DNA from: Vibrio sp. AND4 | Lineage (GTDB): Bacteria > Pseudomonadota > Gammaproteobacteria > Enterobacterales > Vibrionaceae | Assembly (NCBI RefSeq): GCF_000171815.1 | Contig: NZ_ABGR01000009.1 | Span: 1-64,000, forward strand | DNA: 64,000 nt | Direction of reading: 5' to 3' | Shown here: piece by piece, positions 1 to 8,618 of the stretch | Layout: each line of letters starts with the position of its first letter | Position numbering within the stretch: the stretch's first letter is position 1 | Notes under the pieces: generated by a model | Told to the model about the DNA's origin: nothing | What the model saw: only the letters and a program-made list of their open reading frames with translations | Database searches by the model: none | Made by a program: the position numbers and the translations under genes

Positions 1-1146
1 TCAGACCAACACCGTGGTTGGTTCCAATCTTCACTAATTTCATCTATCGCGATGAAAGACGAAGCGCCCTACAAACAAGTACTGACACACGGTTTCGTGG
101 TTGATGGTCACGGTCGTAAGATGTCGAAATCGGTTGGTAACGTCGTTGCGCCAAAAGATGTCACCAACAAGTTAGGTGCTGACATTCTTCGTCTATGGGT
201 TGCTTCTACCGATTACACTGGTGAAGTAGCGGTTTCTGATGAGATCTTAAAACGTTCTGCCGATGCTTACCGTCGTATCCGTAACACGGCGCGTTTCTTC
301 CTTGCTAACCTGAATGGTTTCAACCCTGAAACAGACATGGTTCCTGCAGAAGAGATGGTGGCGCTTGATCGCTGGGCCGTTGGTCGTGCACTTGCAGCAC
401 AAGAAGAGATTGTCAAAGCATACGAAGAGTACAACACACATGGTGTAACTCAGCGTCTAATGCAGTTCTGTTCAATTGAAATGGGCTCTTTCTACCTTGA
501 TGTGATCAAAGATCGCCAGTACACAGCGAAGCAAGGCGGTCACGCTCAACGCAGCTGTCAGACGGCACTTTACTACATTGTAGAAGCGCTGGTTCGTTGG
601 ATGGCGCCAATCATGTCGTTCACTGCAGATGAGATCTGGAATGAGATGCCGGCATCACTTCCGTCTGGAGAGAAGCGCGACAAGTTCGTATTCACAGGCG
701 AGTGGTTTGATGGTCTATTCGGTCTTGCTGAGGGTGAAGAGCTGAACAACGAATTCTGGGCAGAGATCCAAGCGGTTCGTGGTGCAGTTAACAAGCTTCT
801 AGAAGACGCTCGTAAAGAGAAAACCATTGGTGGTGCGCTTCAAGCTGAAGTGACGCTATTTGCTGATGACGCTCTAGCGGCGAAAATCAACAAACTCGAG
901 GATGAACTGCGCTTTGTTCTACTGATTTCTGCTGCGAAAGTTAAGCCGTTAAGTGAGAAGTCTGATGCAGCGCAAGCGACAGATGTAGCAGGCTTGTTTG
1001 TTGAAGTAGTGGCAGCTGAAGGCGAGAAGTGTGACCGTTGTTGGCACCATACGTCAGACGTAGGCACAATTGAAGGTCACGAGAAGATCTGTGGACGCTG
1101 TGTGTCGAACGTAGACGGCGAAGGTGAAGTACGTAAATTCGCGTAA
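1..1146 (+). CDS. ileS: Isoleucyl-tRNA synthetase, C-terminal part (5' truncated by window)
   Basis: Charges tRNA-Ile with isoleucine in the cytosol. The frame is open from base 1, so the gene starts outside the window; about 381 C-terminal residues are visible, roughly the last 40 percent of a protein that is about 940 residues in E. coli. The class I signature KMSKS lies at bases 118-132, followed by the anticodon-binding helical region. The C-terminal zinc-binding Cys pairs (CDRCW, then CGRC near the end) are intact. It heads the conserved ileS-lspA-fkpB-ispH order. The first in-frame ATG, at 52, is an internal methionine and not the start. Confidence 0.97.
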   Translation, partial: SDQHRGWFQSSLISSIAMKDEAPYKQVLTHGFVVDGHGRKMSKSVGNVVAPKDVTNKLGADILRLWVASTDYTGEVAVSDEILKRSADAYRRIRNTARFFLANLNGFNPETDMVPAEEMVALDRWAVGRALAAQEEIVKAYEEYNTHGVTQRLMQFCSIEMGSFYLDVIKDRQYTAKQGGHAQRSCQTALYYIVEALVRWMAPIMSFTADEIWNEMPASLPSGEKRDKFVFTGEWFDGLFGLAEGEELNNEFWAEIQAVRGAVNKLLEDARKEKTIGGALQAEVTLFADDALAAKINKLEDELRFVLLISAAKVKPLSEKSDAAQATDVAGLFVEVVAAEGEKCDRCWHHTSDVGTIEGHEKICGRCVSNVDGEGEVRKFA

Positions 1147-1179
1147 TAGCCTAGAACGACTGAACTTTTTTTAAAATTA

Positions 1180-1205
1180 ACAGCCCCAGTACTTACTGGG
1201 GCTGT
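1180..1205 (+). other. Perfect 12-bp stem hairpin between ileS and lspA
   Basis: Arms at 1180-1191 and 1194-1205 are exact reverse complements with only CT between them. A short run of Ts and then the lspA ribosome-binding region follow. It may act as a partial intra-operon terminator, a processing site or an RNA-stability element. The T tract (two or three) is too short for a confident full terminator. Confidence 0.6.
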
Positions 1206-1219
1206 TTGTAGGTAAAGTA

Positions 1220-1726
1220 ATGAGTGAAAAAGCACTGACGTTAAAACAATCGGGAGTTCGCTGGCTGTGGTTGGCAATTCTGGTATTTATTGCCGATATC
1301 GGCATCAAATTGGTGGTAATGGACAACATGGGTTACGGATGGGCAAACCGAATTGAGGTGCTGCCATTCTTTAATCTACTTTATGTCCATAACTACGGGG
1401 CTGCATTTAGTTTCTTGAGTGATCAAGCGGGTTGGCAGCGCTGGTTGTTTAGCGGGATCGCGTTTGTTGTGACGGGCCTTTTAACCTACTGGATGAGCAA
1501 GCTTCCAGCCAAAGAGAAATGGAACAACATCGCTTACGCACTGATTATTGGCGGGGCAGTGGGCAATGTGTTTGATCGCGTGGTTCATGGTTTTGTTGTT
1601 GATTACCTAGACTTTTTTTGGGGGACTTATCACTGGCCTGCATTTAACTTAGCCGATAGTACAATCTGTATTGGTGCAGCCATGGTCATTCTTGACGGCT
1701 TTCGCAAAAAGGACACGAACAAGTAA
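1220..1726 (+). CDS. lspA: Lipoprotein signal peptidase (signal peptidase II)
   Basis: Inner-membrane aspartyl protease that removes the signal peptide of diacylglyceryl-modified prolipoproteins. It has 168 residues, the usual family length, with four hydrophobic segments (about 14-34, 62-70, 76-92 and 105-160 around the active site). The two conserved aspartate motifs are visible: NVFDR (Asp119) and FNLADS (Asp146). The ATG at 1220 follows AGGTAA at a suitable distance. It sits 73 bp after ileS. Its likely substrates in this window include BamD and the lipoprotein at 7766. Confidence 0.97.
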   Translation: MSEKALTLKQSGVRWLWLAILVFIADIGIKLVVMDNMGYGWANRIEVLPFFNLLYVHNYGAAFSFLSDQAGWQRWLFSGIAFVVTGLLTYWMSKLPAKEKWNNIAYALIIGGAVGNVFDRVVHGFVVDYLDFFWGTYHWPAFNLADSTICIGAAMVILDGFRKKDTNK

Positions 1727-1751
1727 CCCTTTGCGATATACCGAATAACCC

Positions 1752-1787
1752 TAAGCGTCGTCCGTTGATTCGAACGGCGCTTTTTAT
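1752..1787 (+). terminator. Rho-independent terminator after lspA
   Basis: A GC-rich imperfect stem (AAGCG...CCGTT / AACGG..CGCTT) ends in five Ts. It lies between lspA and fkpB, suggesting that fkpB-ispH may also have their own promoter. Confidence 0.65.
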
Positions 1788-1886
1788 TATGTTGGAGCGC
1801 AAATCGCGTATCGTCGTACAATAAAATCAATTACAACACGTGATCAGACCAAGCGCTGGACAACCCAAGAACAAGGAAGCACTAAC

Positions 1887-2318
1887 GTGACAACAATAAA
1901 TCAAGATTCAGTAGTAACGCTGCACTTCACCATCAAAATGCAAGATGGCTCTGTAGCGGACAGCACGCATAATATGGGCAAGCCTGCTAAATTCGTAATG
2001 GGTGATGGCAGCTTAAGTGAGAACTTTGAGCAATGCCTACTAGGCTTACAAATAGGTGAGCAGAAGGCCATTGAACTCAAAGCGGCTGATGCTTTTGGTT
2101 TACCGAACCCAGACCATATCCACCATATGGATCGCACTAAATTTGTTGGTGAAGCGGAAGTGGAAGTCGGTACTATCATGGCGTTCAGTGGTCCAGATGG
2201 TATGGAAATCCCGGGCATTATTACTGAGATTGCTGGCGATTCAGTCACCGTGGACTTCAACCATCCACTCGCGGGACAAGACGTGACTTTCGAAGTTGAA
2301 ATTTTGTCAGTAGAATAG
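1887..2318 (+). CDS. fkpB: FKBP-type peptidyl-prolyl cis-trans isomerase (SlpA/FkpB)
   Basis: Small cytosolic prolyl isomerase of the SlyD/SlpA type. It has 143 residues, close to E. coli FkpB. The FKBP fold starts with an H-F-T-I-K-M-Q-D-G-S strand, and an insert-in-flap region runs from about residue 70 to 120. The start is GTG at 1887, with AAGGAAG at 1873-1879 as ribosome-binding site; the next in-frame ATG would cut into the first beta-strand. It lies between lspA and ispH, as in enterics, 24 bp upstream of ispH and probably co-transcribed. Its cellular substrate is not evident from sequence. Confidence 0.93.
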   Translation: MTTINQDSVVTLHFTIKMQDGSVADSTHNMGKPAKFVMGDGSLSENFEQCLLGLQIGEQKAIELKAADAFGLPNPDHIHHMDRTKFVGEAEVEVGTIMAFSGPDGMEIPGIITEIAGDSVTVDFNHPLAGQDVTFEVEILSVE

Positions 2319-2342
2319 CGAACCAAATTAAAGATAACTTCC

Positions 2343-3308
2343 ATGAGCAATGAAATGAAAATCCTGTTAGCCAACCCACGTGGTTTCTGCGCTGGTGTTG
2401 ACCGCGCAATTAGCATCGTAGAGCGTGCGCTAGAGATGTATCAGCCACCCATCTACGTTCGACACGAAGTGGTACACAATCGCTTTGTGGTTGAAGGCTT
2501 AAAGCAGCGTGGTGCTATCTTCGTTGAAGAACTGCACGAAGTGCCAGACAACAACATTGTGATTTTCTCCGCTCATGGTGTGTCGCAAGCCGTACGCCAA
2601 GAAGCGAAGTCTCGCGATTTAACGGTATTCGACGCGACGTGTCCGCTGGTCACCAAAGTACATATGGAAGTGGCGCGTGCCAGCCGTCGCAACATGGAAG
2701 TGGTACTGATCGGTCACGCTGGTCACCCAGAAGTGGAAGGAACAATGGGTCAGTACTCGAGTGAGACGGGCGGGATGTACCTTGTAGAAACGCCAGCCGA
2801 TGTTGAGCAGCTAAAAGCGATCGTGAAAGATCCGTCTGATCTGCACTACGTAAGCCAAACCACGCTGTCTGTTGACGAAACTGCAGATGTGATTGAAGAG
2901 CTTCGTCGCGTATTCCCGGAGATTCAAGGTCCACGCAAAGATGATATCTGCTACGCAACGCAAAACCGTCAAGATGCCGTGCGTGAGCTCTCTGCTGATG
3001 TTGATGTCATGGTGGTCGTGGGCTCTAAGAACTCATCAAACTCTACTCGTTTAAAAGAGTTGGCGGAAAAGCTAGGCACACCGGGTTACTTAACGGACTG
3101 TCCAGAAGACATCAAGCCAGAGTGGTTTGAGGGTAAAGTGAAAGTCGGTGTAACTGCGGGGGCATCTGCACCCGAAGAGTTGGTAAATCAAATTCTAGAG
3201 CGCATAAAAGGATTGGTTGGTGCTGAGGCAGTAGACGAAGTGCTGGGTCGTGAAGAGAACATGTTCTTCGAAGTGCCTAAAGAGCTGCAAATCAAGCAAG
3301 TCGATTAA
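2343..3308 (+). CDS. ispH: 4-hydroxy-3-methylbut-2-enyl diphosphate reductase
   Basis: Last enzyme of the MEP pathway: reduces HMBPP to IPP and DMAPP with a [4Fe-4S] cluster. The protein reads [18 protein letters not shown] at its start. The three cluster cysteines are visible, in GFCAG (Cys16), DATCP (about 100) and DDICYAT (about 201). The HxxxH and TQTTLS-type (here SQTTLS) substrate motifs are also present. Length is 321 residues from 2343. The in-frame ATG at 2355 matches the E. coli start better and would give 317 residues; neither has a strong Shine-Dalgarno sequence. Confidence 0.97.
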   Translation: MSNEMKILLANPRGFCAGVDRAISIVERALEMYQPPIYVRHEVVHNRFVVEGLKQRGAIFVEELHEVPDNNIVIFSAHGVSQAVRQEAKSRDLTVFDATCPLVTKVHMEVARASRRNMEVVLIGHAGHPEVEGTMGQYSSETGGMYLVETPADVEQLKAIVKDPSDLHYVSQTTLSVDETADVIEELRRVFPEIQGPRKDDICYATQNRQDAVRELSADVDVMVVVGSKNSSNSTRLKELAEKLGTPGYLTDCPEDIKPEWFEGKVKVGVTAGASAPEELVNQILERIKGLVGAEAVDEVLGREENMFFEVPKELQIKQVD

Positions 3309-3323
3309 GGCCAATCAAACACC

Positions 3324-3352
3324 AAAAAGGCGACCATGAGGTCGCCTTTTTT
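3324..3352. terminator. Bidirectional terminator between ispH and btsR
   Basis: Stem AAAAAGGCGACC / GGTCGCCTTTTTT with the 4-base loop ATGA. The A tract and T tract make it usable from both converging genes. Confidence 0.9.
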
Positions 3353-3390
3353 AATCTGGAATTTCTACACGAGTTCGTTAAGGGCTAAGC

Positions 3391-4119
3391 TCAGCTACTG
3401 ATACCCAACAGCTCTTTGAGCACTTTTAAGTAGCGACGGCTCACTGGGATCTCGGAGCCTGTTTTGGTGATGATTTCCGCCAACCCATTTTCTAGCAGTT
3501 TGATCTCGCTGATGGCTTTGATGCTCACCAGGTACTGGCGATGACAACGCACCAGAGGCGTTTTTTCTTCCAAGGTTTTCAGGGTGAGTTGTGTACTGGC
3601 TGTTTGGTTGGTGGAGCGTACATGCACACCACTGAGGTCGCTGTAAGCGTACTCAACGGTGTCGGTTGCCATGATCATAATGCGGTTGTGCCCAATACAT
3701 GGAATTTGATTCAAGCTTTCAGGCGCTAATGCTGACAGTTGCTGAGTGAGTAGGGACTGGCCCATGACTTTGCTAAGGCGCTTAACCGTTTTCTGCAAGC
3801 GACATGGATCAACGGGTTTAAGCAAGTAATCGAACGCGTTGTCTTCAAAGGCTTGGATGGCGTATTGGTCGTAGGCGGTTACAAAGACTACGTAGGGCAT
3901 GGTTTCTTGATCCAACATACCCAACAGCTCAATGCCAGTCACCTGAGGCATTTGGATATCGAGAAAGACCACATCAGGCTTGAGTTCATTGATTTTCTTG
4001 AGTCCCATAATGGCGTTTGATGCGTGACCAATTACCGCAACTTGACCCGTTTCATCCAATAGTTCTGCTAACTCTTCACGAGCAAATTGTTCATCATCAA
4101 TGACAAGGGCGGTTAACAT
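3391..4119 (-). CDS. btsR: LytTR-family response regulator, BtsR-like
   Basis: DNA-binding response regulator paired with the adjacent histidine kinase. Residues 1-120 form a CheY-like receiver with acidic pocket DDE near residue 8, phospho-acceptor Asp54 in FLDIQMP, and a Lys in LLKP. Residues from about 140 form a LytTR domain (RCHRQYLV and PVSRRYLK blocks). At 242 residues it is close to E. coli BtsR (YehT, 239), which it resembles throughout. It lies 30 bp downstream of the kinase gene. The 20-bp-spaced repeats upstream of cstA are the likely target, by inference. It could be another LytTR regulator, but kinase and target context favour BtsR. Confidence 0.9.
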   Translation of the reverse strand: MLTALVIDDEQFAREELAELLDETGQVAVIGHASNAIMGLKKINELKPDVVFLDIQMPQVTGIELLGMLDQETMPYVVFVTAYDQYAIQAFEDNAFDYLLKPVDPCRLQKTVKRLSKVMGQSLLTQQLSALAPESLNQIPCIGHNRIMIMATDTVEYAYSDLSGVHVRSTNQTASTQLTLKTLEEKTPLVRCHRQYLVSIKAISEIKLLENGLAEIITKTGSEIPVSRRYLKVLKELLGISS

Positions 4120-4149
4120 TCAAGGCTACCTTTATGCGTTTCACAGTGT

Positions 4150-5826
4150 TTATCGCGAGTGAGGAATGATAAAACTCATTCTAGTAAATTGATGCTGTTG
4201 AGAGATGATTTTTAGCGCTGAATCACGGCCAAATTGATTCGATAAGCGTTTATCGACAATTTCTATCCCCAAACCAGAATGATTCTCTTTTGGTGGCTCA
4301 TAGCTGCCCGCGTTGTCTTCAACTGTTATCAAGGCACCTTGCGGGTGCGTCTGGCTGTAAATAGACACCTTGCCACCTGCTAGCATATTTGAAATACCAT
4401 GTTTAATGGCATTTTCGACCAGAGGTTGAAGAGTGAAGCTTGGCAGTTTGATATCCAGCAGTTCAGGAGCAATATCGATCTTGATTTCTAGGCGATCAGT
4501 AAAACGTGCTTTTTCGATTGATAAGTAAGAGTTCACATGCGCTAACTCTTCTTTCAGCGTCACGGTATTGATGTTTTGTTTTAAATTACTGCGGAAGAAT
4601 TGAGAGAGATCTTGGATCAGTTCTCTGGCTTTATCTGGGTCACGACGAGTAATGGCACTGATGGTGTTCAGCGCATTAAACAAGAAATGCGGGTTCACTT
4701 GAGCATGAAGCAGTTTAATTTCTGCCTGAGCGAGCAGAGTTTGCTGCTGCTGATAATCACCGTACAAGATTTGGCTCGACAGCAACTGAGCAATCCCTTC
4801 AGCCATGGACATATTCGCAGTAGAGAACAATTTTCGCTTAGGTTCGTAAAGCTTAATCGTTCCAACCACCTCTTTGCCCGCGCGCAGTGGAATGATCAAT
4901 GCAGAGCCTAATTTACAGTCTTGTGCCAATGAGCATTGATAAGGGTGTTCACTGCCATCAAGATAGATGATGTTGTTCTGCTTCATTGAGTCGAGTGTGC
5001 TTTGCGATGAGATTGGCGTATTTGGTTTATGGTGATCATCGCCGATTCCAACAAAAGCTAGAATCTTCTCTTGGTCAGTAATGGCAACAGCACCTACTTT
5101 GGTCTCCTCATAGATGATGCGGGCAATTTTATCGGCGTTTTCGCTGTTAAAGCCAGTACTTAGAATGCCGACGGAGCGATCGGCAATACTTAATGCGCGG
5201 CGGGAGAAGGTTGCAGAGTACTTTTCAAAAATGGTTTTACGGTCTTGTAGAATACTCATAAATAGAGCCGCACCAACGGAGTTGGCAATGATCATCGGGG
5301 CAGCAATGGCTGAAACCAACTGATAGGCTTGGTCAAAAGGTTTGGCGACGGCAAGCAGCAGAATCATTTGCACGATTTCTGCTACGAGAGTGATGCTGAA
5401 CACCACGCTCGGGTTAAACAAGATGGAGCCTTTGTTCCGCTTGATGAGGTAAACATGCAGTAAGCCGCCAATCAAGCCTTCTGCTGTGGTCGAAATGGCA
5501 CAGGCCAAATCGGTAAAACCGCCGAGAGTGTAACGGTGGATCCCGCCCGTGAAGCCTACAGCAAACCCAACAATAGGGCCGCCAAATAGCCCCCCCATCA
5601 CAGCACCAATAGCTCGAGTGTTAGCGATAGCGTCGTTAATCTGTAAGCCGAAATAGGTGCCAAGAATGCAGAAACCAGAGAACAGGACGTAGCAAATGAG
5701 TTTATGGCTGAAGCGAGAGGAGATACTCAGTAGAGGCAGAATTATCGGCGTTTTACTCAGCATGTAAGCCAGCACTAGGTAAACACACATCTGCTGTAAA
5801 AGGGAGATGACCAGTTCCATAACCAA
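4150..5826 (-). CDS. btsS: LytS-type sensor histidine kinase, BtsS-like
   Basis: Membrane histidine kinase that in E. coli senses external pyruvate. It has 558 residues; E. coli BtsS has 561. The N-terminal 200 residues contain several membrane segments of the 5TM-5TMR_LYT type, with the IANTRAIGAVMGG block. A GAF-like domain follows at about 210-350, containing IGDDHH, then the His_kinase domain with LHAQVNPHFLFNALNT (phospho-His near residue 379), and an ATPase domain (VENAIKHG, GLGIEIVDKRL). ATG at 5826 or 5820 are both possible starts. A terminator separates it from cstA, so btsSR has its own promoter. Pyruvate as ligand is inferred from homology. Confidence 0.9.
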   Translation of the reverse strand: MVMELVISLLQQMCVYLVLAYMLSKTPIILPLLSISSRFSHKLICYVLFSGFCILGTYFGLQINDAIANTRAIGAVMGGLFGGPIVGFAVGFTGGIHRYTLGGFTDLACAISTTAEGLIGGLLHVYLIKRNKGSILFNPSVVFSITLVAEIVQMILLLAVAKPFDQAYQLVSAIAAPMIIANSVGAALFMSILQDRKTIFEKYSATFSRRALSIADRSVGILSTGFNSENADKIARIIYEETKVGAVAITDQEKILAFVGIGDDHHKPNTPISSQSTLDSMKQNNIIYLDGSEHPYQCSLAQDCKLGSALIIPLRAGKEVVGTIKLYEPKRKLFSTANMSMAEGIAQLLSSQILYGDYQQQQTLLAQAEIKLLHAQVNPHFLFNALNTISAITRRDPDKARELIQDLSQFFRSNLKQNINTVTLKEELAHVNSYLSIEKARFTDRLEIKIDIAPELLDIKLPSFTLQPLVENAIKHGISNMLAGGKVSIYSQTHPQGALITVEDNAGSYEPPKENHSGLGIEIVDKRLSNQFGRDSALKIISQQHQFTRMSFIIPHSR

Positions 5827-5873
5827 CCTAACCGAAAAATAATGTCGTTATTGTAACCCAGAAGAAAAACAAA

Positions 5874-5906
5874 AAGAGCCTGCGGCGTTGAAGTGAGCAG
5901 GCTCTT
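5874..5906 (-). terminator. Terminator downstream of cstA
   Basis: Stem AAGAGCCTGC / GCAGGCTCTT. Read on the minus strand it is followed by a T-rich tract, ending the cstA transcript before btsS. Confidence 0.8.
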
Positions 5907-5954
5907 GGTTTATCAGGTCATTGATAATGAATCGTTAGCAAGCAAAGGTCTTTA

Positions 5955-7439
5955 TTATGCGGTTTCTGAAGTGGCTTGTGGTTTCTCTTCTCCTGCCAGG
6001 TCAGTCTCCCCTTTGCCTTTAGAAATCTTGATAACGTAGCCTGCCGCCGCCAGTGCAAATAGGACGCCAGCGATGGTCGAGGTTTGCATTGGTAAACCGA
6101 AACCCAATGTGCTGTTGCTTAGAATAAAACTCACACATACGCTCGTCATGAACACAGCAGGTACCGTGGTAATCCAGTGCAGCTTGTTGTGGCGCAGCAG
6201 GTAAGCCGACGCCGTCCAGAGCATCATGACGGCTGTGGTTTGGTTTGCGAAGCCGAAGTAGCGCCAGATGATACCGAAGTCTACTTGCGTTAGTATGCCG
6301 CCGACGACGAATAGCGGCACAGCCATAAGTAGGCGGTTGCGCAGCGTTTTCTGTTCCATACCAAAGTATTCTGCAAGGATCAGACGGCTGGAGCGGAACG
6401 CTGTATCACCAGACGTGATTGGCAGAATGACGACGCCAAGAAAAGCAATGACACCACCGAATACACCCAATAGGCCAAATGACGCGCTGTACACCACGTG
6501 ACCAGGGCCACCGTTCTTCACCGCTTCCGCAAGGCCGTCAAGCGTTCCGAAGAAAGACAGAGCAATAGCGCACCAGATGAGTGCGATAACACCTTCACCA
6601 ATCATGGCACCGTAGAATACGAAGCGACCATTTTTCTCGTTCTCCATGCAACGAGCCATTAATGGAGATTGTGTCGCATGGAAACCCGAGATGGCACCGC
6701 ATGCGATGGTGATGAATAGTGCTGGCCATAGTGGCATATCATTAGGGTTCAAGTTAGTGAACATGTCGCTTACTTGGAAGTTACCCATTACGGTATGTTC
6801 GCTAGAAAATGCAATCGCTGTCATTAGGCCAACAGACATAAAGATAAGAAGTGCACCGAATAGGGGATAGAAGCGACCGATGATTTTGTCTACCGGAACA
6901 ATAGTCGCGATGATGTAGTAAGCAAAAATCAACACCACCATGCTCGTCATGCTCACGTTAAAACTGGTTTGATCGTTGATCAGATTGGTGATCATGCCTG
7001 CCGGCGCCGATACGAATACCACTCCAACAAGAAGCAATAGGACAATAGCAAAGATGTTCATAAAATGTTTTGCGCCATTGCCTAGGTAGCGGCCAGTAAT
7101 CGTTGGTACTGATGCGCCGTCATTACGAACAGAAAGCATGCCAGAGAAGTAATCGTGTACGGCGCCCGCGAAGATACAACCGACAACAATCCACAGCATT
7201 GCCGCTGGGCCGTAAAGCGCACCCATGATAGGGCCGAAGATAGGACCTACACCGGCAATATTAAGCAGTTGAACAAGGTAAACGCGTTTGGTTGACATTG
7301 GAACGTAGTCAACGCCATCGGTTTTTGTGTGGGCAGGCGTTTGACGATTCTCATTGATACCGAAAATTTTTTCAACGAAAGCGCCGTAGATAAAATATCC
7401 GCCGATGAGGGCTGCGACACAGGTGAGAAACCACATCAT
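5955..7439 (-). CDS. cstA: CstA-family transporter, short form (probable pyruvate/peptide uptake)
   Basis: Polytopic inner-membrane protein of the carbon-starvation CstA family. It has about 12-14 hydrophobic segments and the conserved GPIFGPIMGALYGP, DYFSGMLSVR and GFHATQSP blocks. It has 494 residues, whereas E. coli CstA and BtsT have about 700, so the C-terminal third is absent; this short form is, from memory, the usual Vibrio version. The neighbouring btsSR, whose E. coli counterpart activates the CstA paralogue BtsT, makes a pyruvate-inducible importer the best inference. AAGG lies 8 bases before the ATG. A peptide substrate cannot be excluded. Confidence 0.88.
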   Translation of the reverse strand: MMWFLTCVAALIGGYFIYGAFVEKIFGINENRQTPAHTKTDGVDYVPMSTKRVYLVQLLNIAGVGPIFGPIMGALYGPAAMLWIVVGCIFAGAVHDYFSGMLSVRNDGASVPTITGRYLGNGAKHFMNIFAIVLLLLVGVVFVSAPAGMITNLINDQTSFNVSMTSMVVLIFAYYIIATIVPVDKIIGRFYPLFGALLIFMSVGLMTAIAFSSEHTVMGNFQVSDMFTNLNPNDMPLWPALFITIACGAISGFHATQSPLMARCMENEKNGRFVFYGAMIGEGVIALIWCAIALSFFGTLDGLAEAVKNGGPGHVVYSASFGLLGVFGGVIAFLGVVILPITSGDTAFRSSRLILAEYFGMEQKTLRNRLLMAVPLFVVGGILTQVDFGIIWRYFGFANQTTAVMMLWTASAYLLRHNKLHWITTVPAVFMTSVCVSFILSNSTLGFGLPMQTSTIAGVLFALAAAGYVIKISKGKGETDLAGEEKPQATSETA

Positions 7440-7530
7440 AACAATTTTCCTTGGTTTAATAGGTAGGGTAATTTTTAAGGTCAGTATGTATCTTATTGGC
7501 CTCTAGTGTTCCGTGCATTCACTCTATGGA
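7440..7530 (-). promoter_or_regulatory. cstA promoter and 5' untranslated region
   Basis: On the minus strand a weak -10 (TAAGAT, bases 7490-7495) lies about 37 bp downstream of the proximal repeat of the operator array. No good -35 is visible, which fits an activator-dependent promoter. The transcription start is not proven. Confidence 0.45.
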
Positions 7531-7620
7531 TGAGTGGTCGAATAGAGAGGCGAGTGGTCGACACAAGGATTAAGTGGCTTTGTTGTTAAGTCAGTGATCG
7601 AGGGAGTCGTTCAGTGGTGA
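7531..7620 (-). promoter_or_regulatory. Array of five 20-bp-spaced half-sites (probable BtsR operator)
   Basis: On the plus strand AGTGGT, AGTGGT, AGTGGC, AGTGAT and AGTGGT begin at 7533, 7553, 7573, 7593 and 7613, a period of exactly 20 bp. The best copies read GAGTGGTCG; on the gene strand this is CGACCACTC. From memory the E. coli BtsR half-site is ACC[G/A]CT[C/T]A in direct repeat about two helical turns apart, and the two proximal copies match it (ACCACTCA, ACCACTCG). The array lies between cstA and the lipoprotein gene, directly upstream of the cstA promoter region. Confidence 0.75.
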
Positions 7621-7765
7621 AACTCATTACTTAATACAGATGGTCGATAGGTTCCGTGCTCAACGAGGGGGCGAAAGGAGAAATCTAAAGTTCAAGGTGG
7701 CGTACCAGCAAAGCATTGATTTTAGTGGTAAGCTTGCTCGAGAAATAATTAGTAAAGAAAGAATC

Positions 7766-8152
7766 ATGAAAAAGGCAACGTTAGGCTTGGCGCTGACTTT
7801 ACTGGCAGGGTGTGTAGCAACCACGGAAGAGCTGGCGCACACTGGTGATTGGTATCAGATCGGTTATCAAGATGGGGTCACTGGCCACACTTCTCGCTCA
7901 GTGAAAGAGCTCAATCAACTTGGTCATGCGACGCAAGGTGATTACGATCAAGGCTATTTAGACGGTGTGACGGAATACTGTAATCCTGATTTTGCTTACC
8001 AAATTGGCTTGTCAGGGCAGTATTACGAGGGGGTTTGTGAAGGTACGTCTCAAGCCCAGAAATTTCGTATGGAATGGCAACGTGGCTGGAATGAATACAG
8101 CAACCAGATTGTCTTATTATTGAGAATATTGCCATTCCTACTGAACCCCTGA
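7766..8152 (+). CDS. Small lipoprotein with YxxGxxDG repeats (DUF2799-like)
   Basis: Function unknown. Starting at the ATG at 7766 it encodes 128 residues with a lipoprotein signal peptide (MKKATLGLALTLLAGC, lipobox LAGC), so the mature protein should be anchored at Cys16. The body holds repeated motifs, IGYQDGVTG, QGYLDGVTE and IGLSGQYYEGVCEG, as in the DUF2799 lipoprotein family. A longer open frame upstream (from 7640) adds basic non-signal sequence and overlaps the operator region, so it is not used. It diverges from cstA. The hydrophobic C-terminal tail (IVLLLRILPFLL) is unusual for a periplasmic lipoprotein. Confidence 0.75.
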   Translation: MKKATLGLALTLLAGCVATTEELAHTGDWYQIGYQDGVTGHTSRSVKELNQLGHATQGDYDQGYLDGVTEYCNPDFAYQIGLSGQYYEGVCEGTSQAQKFRMEWQRGWNEYSNQIVLLLRILPFLLNP

Positions 8153-8216
8153 CATTTAAGTTTTTGTGCTTTGATTTACTGTATGGTGTCAATTTAATCA
8201 GAAGTGAAATCGAAAT

Positions 8217-8546
8217 ATGAAGAAGATCTTTTTGGTCGCTTTGATGCTCTTTCCCCTAACGGTTAGTGCTAGCAATGTATTGAAAGAGTCGGTAAAGATG
8301 AAGCGTAAGTACGATCATGACAAGCATCATATTACCAATACCGTCAAGCACACTAAGCGCAATATCAAAGAGGTCACGGATGGCACTTATGTGGAAAATC
8401 AGGTTAAGCGTGAAGTAAATCAAACCAAGCGCAAGTACACCGACAAAGTAGATAATGTTAAGAACATTACAAACCCTGATCACATCAAGCGCAAAGCAAA
8501 TGACAAGCTGAACAAAGAGTTTGATGAGTGGTTGTACGAAGACTAA
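8217..8546 (+). CDS. Small secreted lysine-rich protein, function unknown
   Basis: 109 residues, not recognised. A clear Sec signal peptide (MKKIFLVALMLFPLTVSA, cleavage after SASA-like SA) precedes a strongly basic helical body with repeated short blocks: VKMKRKYD, VKHTKRN, VKREVNQTKRKYTDKV and IKRKAND. The tail is acidic (EFDEWLYED). The periodic Lys/Arg pattern suggests a long amphipathic helix in the periplasm, perhaps contacting anionic envelope polymers, but that is inference. It starts 64 bp after the lipoprotein gene and ends at a strong terminator. The start ATG at 8217 is the only one giving a signal peptide. Confidence 0.7.
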   Translation: MKKIFLVALMLFPLTVSASNVLKESVKMKRKYDHDKHHITNTVKHTKRNIKEVTDGTYVENQVKREVNQTKRKYTDKVDNVKNITNPDHIKRKANDKLNKEFDEWLYED

Positions 8547-8562
8547 ATATCGATATCAGAGC

Positions 8563-8590
8563 AAAAAGGAGATCACGCGGTCTCCTTTTT
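8563..8590. terminator. Bidirectional terminator between 8217 gene and murQ
   Basis: Stem AAAAAGGAGA / TCTCCTTTTT with an 8-base loop, between converging genes. Confidence 0.88.
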
Positions 8591-8618
8591 GTTTGCCTTG
8601 ATTTTACCATCAAGGCTG

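Noticed and set aside
1901-2416. 171-codon minus-strand frame over fkpB and the ispH start
   Set aside because: Fully antisense to two well-recognised genes, no ribosome-binding site, no family resemblance; a shadow of their codon pattern.
7640-7765. N-terminal extension of the lipoprotein gene
   Set aside because: It has no signal features, starts just downstream of the operator array, and would bury the lipobox signal peptide in the middle of the protein.
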